In this document: piece after piece, positions 1 to 5,959 of the stretch
Position numbering within the stretch: the stretch's first letter is position 1
Layout: every line of letters starts with the position of its first letter
From: an uncultured bacterium
GTDB lineage: Bacteria > Armatimonadota > UBA5829 > DSUL01
Length of the DNA: 9,414 nt
Assembly (NCBI GenBank): GCA_937967775.1
Contig: CALCJH010000136.1
Span: forward strand, 1 to 9,414
Direction of reading: 5' to 3'
The notes under the pieces: generated by a model
The model's input: the letters and a program-made list of their open reading frames with translations, nothing else
Told to the model about the DNA's origin: nothing
Databases searched by the model: none
Translations under genes and position numbers: made by a program

Positions 1-170
1 GCCTGCGGCGTGCCGGAGGGACGCAGCGTCTGATAGATCAGGTCCTGAAAATCCACCCGGCCCTTCTTGAAGCCGTTAGTGTTGAGGTTGGCAAGATTGT
101 TGGAGATGACGTCCAGCTGAAGCTGCTGGGCCGCCATTCCCGTGCTTGCGCTCCAAAGACTCCGGATCAT
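1..170 (-). CDS. flgG: Flagellar basal-body distal rod protein FlgG, N-terminal part (3' end outside window)
   Basis: FlgG forms the distal rod of the flagellar basal body, the axle linking the membrane rings to the hook. The 56 complete codons visible carry the conserved N-terminal helix and the flagellar rod/hook signature: [14 protein letters not shown] at residues 23-36, then a [12 protein letters not shown] stretch at 40-51, which is typical of FlgG rather than FlgF or FlgE. The start codon at 168-170 fits the family start ([12 protein letters not shown]) and has AGGAGA eight bases upstream. The reading frame is open to the window edge, so the central and C-terminal parts are missing because of the cut, not because of damage. 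An exported STN-domain gene lies 105 bp upstream in the same direction. Normally flgF precedes flgG; it is not adjacent here. Confidence 0.93.
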   Translation of the reverse strand, partial: MIRSLWSASTGMAAQQLQLDVISNNLANLNTNGFKKGRVDFQDLIYQTLRPSGTPQ

Positions 171-178
171 TCCCGTAC

Positions 179-184
179 TCTCCT
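179..184 (-). promoter_or_regulatory. Ribosome-binding site of flgG
   Basis: The minus strand reads AGGAGA with eight bases before the ATG at 170. This supports the chosen flgG start and shows that flgG can be translated independently of the upstream gene. Confidence 0.75.
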
Positions 185-275
185 GTCGCAGCGGCGGCCT
201 CTGCCCGCAAGTCTTGCGCGGGCCGGCCGCGGCTGATGCCTCAACATGAGCAATCGTCTCCGGAGCGCCGGAGCT

Positions 276-1076
276 TTAGCGGGGCTGCGAGCGCACGTCT
301 GTGTAGCGCAGCTTCAGCCCCGGAGAGTCTATGCCCACCGAAATGCCGGAATAGCCGGAATAGAAAGTGGGGTTTCGCCACACCGGCTGGACGGGCGTGT
401 AGACGAAGATCTTCTTTGGGATGACCCAGACCCCGCCGTATCCGTACGGCGGCACCGGGATGACAGGATACCCGTGATAGTAGACCGGAGGAGCCAGCGG
501 AGGTCCCACCTTGACGGTGGGCGGCGGCTGGAACGGCGGCAGGTCGGCGGCGTAGATGTTGACCCGGCTGGCACGGCCGAGGAACTCCATCGCCTTCGCT
601 GGATCTACGGGCCGCTGGCTTGCGGGCTGCTCCTGTGGCCGGGAAGCGCCGGCGCGCGTTTCCTGTTCGTGGCTGCGCGCGGTCTGAGGAGCGGGCGGAG
701 TGGAGGCGCGGGTGCGCTCGCCGTCGCGCGCCGGTTCCGCGGGACGGACGCGGACCAGGTAGACCTTCCGGCCCTCACCAGCCGCCATCTCCTCCCACCG
801 CAGCCCGCTGGCGCGGCAGATGGCGTTCAGCGCCGTCTCGAAGGGGACGTCCTGCAGGGATAGATCGAGCGTCCCCTTGACGCCCGGCTCCACAAGGATC
901 TCCACTCCGGCGTCTCTGGCCAGCCGGTCGAGAACCTCTGTGATGCTTTTGCCGGCAGCAAAGACGGACACCGGCGGCCCGGATGGCGCTGCCGTCAGGC
1001 CGGATACCCCGGCGGCCAGAAAGGTGGTCACCGCCAGCGCGATGATGGTTATTTTGAAGCCCGATGCGCAGGTCAT
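276..1076 (-). CDS. Exported protein with STN/secretin-N-like domain and Pro/Tyr/Gly-rich tail
   Basis: The 266-residue product starts with a signal peptide or anchor (hydrophobic core about residues 8-29, AA before PSG). Residues 35-110 have the pattern of an STN or secretin short N-terminal domain: KSITEVLDRLARDAGVEI, then LDLSLQDVPFETALNAICRASGLRW. These small domains in the periplasm bind partner proteins in secretins and TonB receptors. Residues 111-160 are a charged Pro/Gln/Ala-rich linker, and 175-245 are rich in Pro, Tyr and Gly. There is no secretin pore domain, so this is not a full secretin. An in-frame ATG 45 bases upstream exists, but the start at 1076 has AGGAGG ten bases before it and puts the signal peptide at the N-terminus. 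The gene precedes flgG with a 105-bp gap. A role in envelope or flagellar assembly is only a guess. Confidence 0.72.
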   Translation of the reverse strand: MTCASGFKITIIALAVTTFLAAGVSGLTAAPSGPPVSVFAAGKSITEVLDRLARDAGVEILVEPGVKGTLDLSLQDVPFETALNAICRASGLRWEEMAAGEGRKVYLVRVRPAEPARDGERTRASTPPAPQTARSHEQETRAGASRPQEQPASQRPVDPAKAMEFLGRASRVNIYAADLPPFQPPPTVKVGPPLAPPVYYHGYPVIPVPPYGYGGVWVIPKKIFVYTPVQPVWRNPTFYSGYSGISVGIDSPGLKLRYTDVRSQPR

Positions 1077-1086
1077 TTCCGCTCTT

Positions 1087-1092
1087 CCTCCT
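1087..1092 (-). promoter_or_regulatory. Ribosome-binding site deciding the start of the STN-domain gene
   Basis: The minus strand reads GGAGAGGAGGAAGAG across 1082-1096, with AGGAGG ten bases upstream of the ATG at 1076. It favours that start over the upstream in-frame ATG at 1121, which would also place 15 charged residues ahead of the signal peptide. Confidence 0.7.
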
Positions 1093-1102
1093 CTCCTGAG
1101 AC

Positions 1103-1116
1103 GACGGTTCACCGTC
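1103..1116. repeat. Short perfect inverted repeat GACGGT-TC-ACCGTC
   Basis: Six-base arms separated by two bases lie just upstream of the ribosome-binding site of the minus-strand STN-domain gene. It could be an operator, or in the mRNA leader a five-pair stem with a UGAA loop. Short GC-rich palindromes occur by chance, so this is weak. Confidence 0.35.
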
Positions 1117-1162
1117 CTCACTCCGTCATTTAATTAGACGCAGGAAATGGGGTGTGGCTTCA

Positions 1163-1221
1163 ATGCCTCAGGCATAATCGCCGCGCGGGATGCGGGGAAG
1201 GGGACAGCGGGTCATAATCGC
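1163..1221. repeat. 13-bp palindrome plus 9-bp direct repeat in the divergent spacer
   Basis: The spacer between the divergent genes (1077-1298) holds ATGCCT-C-AGGCAT at 1163-1175 and two copies of CATAATCGC at 1173-1181 and 1213-1221, exactly 40 bp apart. CATAAT is a five-of-six match to a -10 box, but neither copy has a good -35 at the right distance. The palindrome overlaps the first copy, as an operator would. No promoter can be assigned with confidence, and no other coding or RNA gene is visible in this spacer. Confidence 0.35.
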
Positions 1222-1298
1222 GAGGGAAACTGCGTTTTCCGCGTGTTTCCTGCCGGAAATCAGCTGCGCCAGCAACAGCGGAGAGAAAGAGAGACCCC

Positions 1299-2318
1299 AT
1301 GACAGACCTGCCGGACCTGCACAGCCGCATCTTTCACGAGGAGATCAGGCCGTGGCTCCCCCCGCGGATGGTGGACATCCATTGCCACCTAAGCCTGAAG
1401 GAGAACTGTGGTCCCATCTCCCCGGAGCGGATGAAGGAGATGTGGGCCATTGAGGTGGGAGCGCACCAGACGTGGGAGGAGCTGCAAGAGACCGGCCGGC
1501 GGCTGCTGCCCGGAATCGAGATTCAGTTCCTGGCCTTCGGCGCGCCGTTCCGGGAGATGGATATCTCCGCCGAAAACCGCTATGTGCTGGAGGTGACGCA
1601 CCGGGCGAAAGGAAATGTGCGCGGGCTCTACGTTGTGCGGCCGGATGAGACTCCGCAGGCGGTCGAAAAGGCTTTGGAAGACGGTTTCCTGGGGCTGAAG
1701 CCCTATCCCGACCTGGCCGAGAGTAAGGATGGAAAGGAGCCAGGCGTCTTCGAGATGATTCCCCGGCCCCTCCTGCGTGTGCTGGATGGCCGGGGCGGGA
1801 TCCTGATGCTGCACCTGCCGCGCAAAGGCCGTCTGGCCGACGAGGACAACATCCGGGAAGTGTGCGAGCTGGTGGAGGAATTCCCGAATGTCCGCACGGT
1901 GGTCGCGCACGTGGGACGCGCCTACTGCCTTCCCAACGCCGAGAAGGGCCTTCCCCACTACCCGCAATCGCCGAATCTGTTCTTCGATATCTCCGCCAAC
2001 GTCAATGCCGACGTGTTTGCGCTGGCGCTGGAGGTTGTGGGGACGCAGCGGCTTCTTTACGGCTCGGATCTGCCCATCACGCGGATTCGGCTAAAGCGCG
2101 AGTGCGTGGGGGACGACTACATCAACTACACGGACGGGGATTACTCCTGGAACACGCGCCGCAAAAGCCCCGAAGAGGAGGCCCAATACACTTATTTCCT
2201 TTACCAAGAGCTTCTGGCGCTCATCGAGGCCGCCCGCCGGAGAGCTTTCTCGCCGGCAGACCTGGAACCGGTGCTGTTCTCGAACGGCCGGAGGCTTCTG
2301 GACGAAACGTGCCGCTGA
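1299..2318 (+). CDS. Amidohydrolase_2-family metal-dependent hydrolase
   Basis: The 339-residue protein has the TIM-barrel amidohydrolase pattern of the amidohydrolase_2 (aminocarboxymuconate decarboxylase-like) group. Visible metal and active-site candidates are HCH (H28, H30) after strand 1, H172 in LMLHLPRKG, H204 in VVAHVGRAYC, and D257 in the strand-8 motif LLYGSDLP. A lysine at 134 (GLKPYP) sits where related enzymes have a strand residue. Family members hydrolyse or decarboxylate small cyclic or carboxylated compounds in the cytoplasm; the substrate cannot be read here. There is no signal peptide. The start has a purine-rich GGAGAGAAAGAGAG about ten bases before ATG. A dehydrogenase gene follows after 83 bp in the same direction and is probably co-transcribed, suggesting consecutive steps of one catabolic route. 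Confidence 0.85.
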   Translation: MTDLPDLHSRIFHEEIRPWLPPRMVDIHCHLSLKENCGPISPERMKEMWAIEVGAHQTWEELQETGRRLLPGIEIQFLAFGAPFREMDISAENRYVLEVTHRAKGNVRGLYVVRPDETPQAVEKALEDGFLGLKPYPDLAESKDGKEPGVFEMIPRPLLRVLDGRGGILMLHLPRKGRLADEDNIREVCELVEEFPNVRTVVAHVGRAYCLPNAEKGLPHYPQSPNLFFDISANVNADVFALALEVVGTQRLLYGSDLPITRIRLKRECVGDDYINYTDGDYSWNTRRKSPEEEAQYTYFLYQELLALIEAARRRAFSPADLEPVLFSNGRRLLDETCR

Positions 2319-2401
2319 CCATCAATGTCTGCTCGCTTCCGGCAGGACTGAAGTGTATGTTCGCGGAAGACTCCCGCGGGTAAGTCCGGGAAGCTGAGAG
2401 G

Positions 2402-3454
2402 ATGATGGGACCAATGGCTCAGGAGAGGGTTTTCGGCTTCGGACTGATCGGCGCGGGCGCCATCAGCACCATGCACGCCACAGTGATCGAGTGCCTGCCG
2501 GATGCGCGGCTGGTGGGTGTGACGGCACTGCCTTATGAGGCGGCCCTGGAGTTCGCTCAGGCGCGCGGGGCCCGCGCCTACCGGACCGTGGACGAGCTTC
2601 TCACGGATCCGGAGATAGATGTGGTGGCCATCGGGACGCCCTCCGGACTTCACCCGGATCAGGCTGTGGTCTGCGCCCGCGCGGGAAAACACGTGCTCTG
2701 CGAGAAACCCCTGGCCATCACTCTGGAAGGAGCGGACCGGGCCATCCACGCGGCGGAGGAGGCGGGCGTGAAGCTTGCGGTGGTGTCGCAGCGGCGGTTC
2801 GATCCTCCGTGCGTGGCGGTTCACAGGGCCATCGAGGAGGGAGTGTTCGGACGCATCGTGCTGGTGAACGGCATCGTCCGTTACTTCCGCGAACCGTCCT
2901 ACTACACCAACAGCAACTGGCGGGGAACCTGGGCTCTGGACGGCGGAGGAGCGCTCATCAATCAGGGCATTCACATGGTGGATATGGTGCGGTGGTTCGG
3001 GGGAGACATCTCCACTGTGAGCGGCTTTGCCCGAACGCTGTCGCACTCCATCGAGGTGGAGGACACGGCGTCCGCCACGCTGGAGTTCGCAAGCGGCGCG
3101 CTGGGAGTCATCCAGTCCACCACAGCGGCCGCGCCGGGACTGTATCTGACGGTGGAAGTGCTGGGGGACCGGGGCTCCGCGGTCATTCAGGATTCGGAGG
3201 TCGTCTACTGGAACACGCTGGATGGAGGCGGCCCGCCGGAACTGGAGGGGCCTAAGACCGGAAGCGGCACGCGGGATCCAATGGCCTTCTCGCACACGGG
3301 ACACCTGAGCCAGTTCCGGGATCTGCTGGACGCCATCATCGAGGACCGCCCCCCGCGCGTAGACGGATGGGAGGGGCGCAAGACTCTTGAGGTGGTGCTG
3401 GCGGTGTATGAATCCAGCCGTACCGGGGCTCCCGTGCGCCTCCCCCTGAGCTGA
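2402..3454 (+). CDS. Gfo/Idh/MocA-family NAD(P)-dependent oxidoreductase
   Basis: The 350-residue product has the two-domain layout of this family. An N-terminal Rossmann fold carries GLIGAGAIS at 14-22 for dinucleotide binding, DVVAIGTPSGLH at 73-84, and the hallmark CEKPLAIT at 100-107 with catalytic Lys102. The C-terminal substrate domain carries DGGGALINQGIHMVDMVRWFGG (180-201), including H191 and D194. The YYTNSNWRGTW stretch before it resembles the WlbA-like sugar dehydrogenase branch, so oxidation of a sugar, inositol or sugar acid hydroxyl is likely; the exact substrate is unknown. The start is uncertain among ATGs at 2402, 2405 and 2414: GAGAGG directly abuts the first and is 12 bases from the third. 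It probably shares a transcript with the preceding amidohydrolase. Confidence 0.9.
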   Translation: MMGPMAQERVFGFGLIGAGAISTMHATVIECLPDARLVGVTALPYEAALEFAQARGARAYRTVDELLTDPEIDVVAIGTPSGLHPDQAVVCARAGKHVLCEKPLAITLEGADRAIHAAEEAGVKLAVVSQRRFDPPCVAVHRAIEEGVFGRIVLVNGIVRYFREPSYYTNSNWRGTWALDGGGALINQGIHMVDMVRWFGGDISTVSGFARTLSHSIEVEDTASATLEFASGALGVIQSTTAAAPGLYLTVEVLGDRGSAVIQDSEVVYWNTLDGGGPPELEGPKTGSGTRDPMAFSHTGHLSQFRDLLDAIIEDRPPRVDGWEGRKTLEVVLAVYESSRTGAPVRLPLS

Positions 3455-3514
3455 GCGGCTGTCGCGAAAACACCGCTACGCGAGCAAGACATCCTCAGCA
3501 TCAGGCAGCCAGAC

Positions 3515-3538
3515 CGGTCTTCGGCGTCCAGAAGACCG
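3515..3538 (+). repeat. Hairpin downstream of the Gfo/Idh/MocA gene, possible transcript end
   Basis: Perfect eight-base arms CGGTCTTC and GAAGACCG flank an eight-base loop, 60 bp after the dehydrogenase stop. No T-run follows, so it is not a classical intrinsic terminator. It could stabilise the 3' end of the upstream mRNA or mark a terminator of lower efficiency. The rest of the 287-bp gap (3455-3741) shows no convincing gene; the frame open upstream of the URO-D-like gene does not look like coding sequence. Confidence 0.4.
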
Positions 3539-3681
3539 TGCCTCGCAACTTGCTCCCGGATGGGCCCACCCTCCCCGGGTCATTGAGCGGCCTGCGGCGG
3601 GAAAGGCACCGGAGCGCGACACAGAGTCTGAAGCGGGACAGGCCGGACACCGCTGAAAGATCTTCGGCCTCTTGCGTTTGG

Positions 3682-3699
3682 GATACCGTTCGTGGTATC
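3682..3699. promoter_or_regulatory. Candidate operator: inverted repeat GATACC-N6-GGTATC
   Basis: Perfect six-base arms with a six-base centre lie 43 bp upstream of the URO-D-like start, in an AT-richer patch (3676-3720) that contrasts with the GC-rich surroundings. The size and symmetry suit a dimeric regulator. No clean -35/-10 pair could be assigned around it, so both operator and promoter remain inferred. Confidence 0.4.
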
Positions 3700-3727
3700 A
3701 ACCTATTGATTATCAGACTCTTCGTTC

Positions 3728-3734
3728 GGGAGGA
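3728..3734 (+). promoter_or_regulatory. Ribosome-binding site deciding the start of the URO-D-like gene
   Basis: GGGAGGA lies seven bases before the ATG at 3742. The frame is open further upstream to 3538, but this site and the family-typical start MTSRERMLTAL identify 3742 as the real start. Confidence 0.8.
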
Positions 3735-3741
3735 CGGTCCC

Positions 3742-4845
3742 ATGACGTCTCGGGAACGCATGCTTACCGCGCTGGAAAACGGCAGGCCAGACCGCCTGCC
3801 CGGCCAGGTACACAGCTGGATGCGCTACTATCTGCAGAACTTTCTTGGCGGATGCGACCAGTTCGAGGCTTACGAGAGGTTCGGGCTGGACATGGCCATC
3901 TATTCCGGGCCGTCCTGGATTTACAGCGATCGGGACCTGGCCAACTGGCAGGAGTCTGATACTTTTCTGGGAACCGACGAAACGGGAGCCTCCAGCAAAC
4001 GCTGCGTCGTCACAACGCCCGGAGGCGAACTGACCTACACCGTCGGGTGGAATGACATCACCTCATGGCATACGGAGCCCATCATCAAGACTCCCGCCGA
4101 CTTCGAGCTGTGGGACCGCTACTATCCCGTTCCCGTCGGAGTGGACTGCACTCAGCTTCGGCGTGACCGCGACCGCCTGGGAGACCGGGGCATAGTGCGC
4201 GGCATTTCCTGGTGCTACGGGCAGCCCGGCCCCTGGCAGAGCTTCTGCTTTATGGTGGGCACTCAGGAGGCCATTCTGTTCGCCATTGACGACCCCGAAT
4301 GGGTCCACCACGTGCTGGAGCGCTACACGCAAAAGACCGTCCGATGCATCGAGATGATGGGCGAGGCAAAAGCTCCCCTGGACCTGGTGGAGATCGGCGG
4401 CGGCGCGGGTTCGAATACGGTCATCAGCCCGGCGATGCACCGGGAGTTCTGCCTTCCGTACGACCGACGGCAGGTGGATGCGCTCCACGCGGCGGGCTAC
4501 AAGGTGGTCTATCACCTGTGCGGAGGCCTGATGCAGATGCTGGATCTGGTGGTCGAGAACGGCTCGGACGGTCTGGAGACGATGACTCCGCCCTCGATGG
4601 GAGCCGACTGCGATCTGGCGGAGGCAAATCGCCGCGTGGGCGACCGGCTGTTCTTCGTGGGCGGATTTGACCAGAACCAGGGCTTCGAGAACGGCACTCC
4701 GGAGAGCGTCCGGGAACAGGTGTTCCGGCTTCACACGTGCTGTCCGGACGGCGGCTACATCTGCAGCCCCAGCGACCACTTCTTCACTGGCGACCCGGCG
4801 AACATCCAGGCCTTCGCCGACGCCCTGAAGGAGTGCGTCTACTAG
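3742..4845 (+). CDS. Uroporphyrinogen-decarboxylase-like (URO-D/MtaA superfamily) protein
   Basis: The 367-residue protein opens with MTSRERMLTALENGRPDRLP, the usual start of URO-D-like paralogues found outside haem operons. The superfamily includes haem-pathway HemE and the MtaA/MtbA methyltransferases that move methyl groups from corrinoid proteins. Residues 252-283 (GYKVVYHLCGG, then GLETMTPP) and 301-309 (RLFFVGGFD) follow the C-terminal barrel pattern. YHLCGG gives an H258-x-C260 pair like the first two zinc ligands of MtaA-type enzymes; C334 and C341 are candidates for a third ligand, but alignment is not certain. HemE's N-terminal substrate-binding signature is not seen, so haem synthesis is unlikely. 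Cytoplasmic. It lies downstream of amidohydrolase and dehydrogenase genes but has its own ribosome-binding site. No adjacent corrinoid-binding protein gene is visible. Confidence 0.82.
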   Translation: MTSRERMLTALENGRPDRLPGQVHSWMRYYLQNFLGGCDQFEAYERFGLDMAIYSGPSWIYSDRDLANWQESDTFLGTDETGASSKRCVVTTPGGELTYTVGWNDITSWHTEPIIKTPADFELWDRYYPVPVGVDCTQLRRDRDRLGDRGIVRGISWCYGQPGPWQSFCFMVGTQEAILFAIDDPEWVHHVLERYTQKTVRCIEMMGEAKAPLDLVEIGGGAGSNTVISPAMHREFCLPYDRRQVDALHAAGYKVVYHLCGGLMQMLDLVVENGSDGLETMTPPSMGADCDLAEANRRVGDRLFFVGGFDQNQGFENGTPESVREQVFRLHTCCPDGGYICSPSDHFFTGDPANIQAFADALKECVY

Positions 4846-4969
4846 GGGATATCAGCGGACCATCGCATATCCGCGCTCACGGAAATGCGAATTGAACGCG
4901 AACACCCTGTCGGCCGACCTGTCCCGGATTACCTTGAACCCCGCGTTCATTGAGACCGTCACGAACTCG

Positions 4970-5770
4970 CTAGTACGCCGAGTCCACTTCTCTGGCCGTT
5001 GCGTGGAACGACTTGGGAAAAGGAATCCCGTGAGCCTCCAGCCGGACAAAGCGGATCTCGCCCGGTCTGAGATTCCAGAAGACCTCACGCTCGCTTCCCA
5101 CCAGTTTTTTGGCCGCGTCATACCATTCACAGCGCACCTCCACATATGGCACAACAGTTGGCCTGTAGTTCTTCAGCCTGGCGACGAACACTCCGGTTGC
5201 GAACGCAGGCCTGTCGCCGGCTCTCGTCTTAAAATATTCTGTCCATCCGTTCTCGCCTGAAAGAACGAGACCGAAGCCAGGCGAGTGTCGCGCCCCCCAT
5301 TTCTTCAGCACCTCGACGATGTCGCTATTGCGATGCCGTGTCCGGATGTCCAAAACTGTCTCTTCCAACATATTCAGCCGGTTCACTTTGGCTCCTCGCG
5401 ACAGCAACAACTCCGCAACCCGCGGTTCACGGGCAAAAAACAAAGGGGTGGCACCGAAAAAAGCCTCCTCATCCGGAGGGTAACCGGCGTCAAGAAGGGC
5501 TTCCACTACTTCTGGAGAACTTTCCATCACCGCACAGGACAACGGACGCACCAGTTCTCCCTTAGGCGGCTCGGTAGTCGGTTGGGGCAGGCGGGCCAGC
5601 GCCATCCTCACCTTCTGCACGTCCTTGCTGCGAATGGCCGCATACAAATCCTCCACAGGACCCGCCCAGCAGGCCGCAGCCAGATATGCAAGTGCGGCCG
5701 CCGCGATGCCCAGCCCGATAAGGACCCTCTTTGCCCTGAATCGGAAAGCTCTATTCTGACCAGTCATCAT
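4970..5770 (-). CDS. Exported ankyrin-repeat protein with C-terminal FxLYD-like domain
   Basis: The 266-residue product has a basic N-terminus (RFRAKR) and a hydrophobic segment at about 17-36, giving a signal peptide or membrane anchor. Residues 40-162 contain degenerate ankyrin repeats: VEDLYAAIRSKDVQKVRMAL, then SPEVVEALLDAGYPPD, ATPLFFAREPRVAELLLSRGAKVN and SDIVEVLKKWGAR. Residues 190-264 resemble an FxLYD domain, with VPYVEVRCEWYDAAKKLVGS then NLRPGEIRFVRLEA. Both modules usually mediate protein or ligand binding outside the cytoplasm; no catalytic site is visible. Two tandem ATGs (5770 and 5767) follow a GGGGGA site. It is convergent with the URO-D-like gene, leaving a 124-bp gap (4846-4969) with no clear terminator, and divergent from the glycosidase-like gene. 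Confidence 0.72.
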   Translation of the reverse strand: MMTGQNRAFRFRAKRVLIGLGIAAAALAYLAAACWAGPVEDLYAAIRSKDVQKVRMALARLPQPTTEPPKGELVRPLSCAVMESSPEVVEALLDAGYPPDEEAFFGATPLFFAREPRVAELLLSRGAKVNRLNMLEETVLDIRTRHRNSDIVEVLKKWGARHSPGFGLVLSGENGWTEYFKTRAGDRPAFATGVFVARLKNYRPTVVPYVEVRCEWYDAAKKLVGSEREVFWNLRPGEIRFVRLEAHGIPFPKSFHATAREVDSAY

Positions 5771-5818
5771 TCTGCATCCCCCTTTTCTAGAATCTGACCG
5801 CAGTCATAATAGGGCACC

Positions 5819-5841
5819 ACCCTGTCAGTTCCTGTCAGGGT
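5819..5841. promoter_or_regulatory. Candidate operator: 23-bp near-perfect palindrome with internal 10-bp direct repeat
   Basis: The site has outer arms ACCCTG and CAGGGT and inner arms CAG and CTG around a TTC centre; only the paired T/T position and the centre break the symmetry. Read another way, CCTGTCAG is repeated at 5821-5828 and 5831-5838, exactly one helical turn apart. It sits in the 189-bp spacer (5771-5959) between two divergent genes for exported proteins, 49 bp from the minus-strand start and 119 bp from the plus-strand start. No T-run follows on either strand, so a terminator is unlikely. TATTAT on the minus strand at 5806-5811 could be a -10 element, but no matching -35 is at the right spacing. 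Confidence 0.5.
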
Positions 5842-5944
5842 AAACTGGACGATTGAAAAGAGATGGGAGGTAGCGGAGGAACCGAGAAGATATTCATCCA
5901 ATCATACCATCAATCGCGCTCCACCCCGCCGGACCGGCGTGATT

Positions 5945-5952
5945 GAGGAGGA
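5945..5952 (+). promoter_or_regulatory. Ribosome-binding site deciding the start of the GH20-like gene
   Basis: GAGGAGGA lies seven bases before the ATG at 5960. An in-frame GTG at 5939 precedes this site and would put the site inside the coding region, so 5960 is preferred. It also makes the signal peptide N-terminal. A 13-bp palindrome, CGCCGG-A-CCGGCG, lies just upstream at 5927-5939. Confidence 0.8.
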
Positions 5953-5959
5953 CATCCCG

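Noticed and set aside
203..223. Inverted repeat GCCCGC...GCGGGC between the STN-domain gene and flgG
   Set aside because: A six-pair stem with a nine-base loop and no T-run; expected by chance in DNA this GC-rich, so not called a terminator.
1862..2383. Second plus-strand frame overlapping the end of the amidohydrolase and the spacer
   Set aside because: It is a +1-type shadow of the amidohydrolase frame with Arg/Gly-rich composition and no domain.
2201..3304. Long open minus-strand frame (367 codons) opposite the Gfo/Idh/MocA gene
   Set aside because: It is a shadow: the plus strand encodes clear family motifs, and the minus product is a biased His/Arg/Gly-rich string without recognisable domains. 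Long antisense frames are common in GC-rich coding DNA.
3538..3741. N-terminal extension of the URO-D-like protein by 68 codons
   Set aside because: The extension is Arg/Ser-rich and unlike the family. The ribosome-binding site at 3728-3734 and the family-typical start put the beginning at 3742.
4847..4872. GGATAT...ATATCC inverted repeat after the URO-D-like gene as a terminator
   Set aside because: The 14-base loop, AT-rich short arms and absence of a T-run make it too weak to call.
4852..5154. Minus-strand frame ending in the convergent gap, considered as a frameshifted extension of the ankyrin protein
   Set aside because: The ankyrin protein's FxLYD-like domain already reaches a natural end (last strand KSFHATAREV) at its own stop, and the alternative frame overlaps it without continuing any domain.
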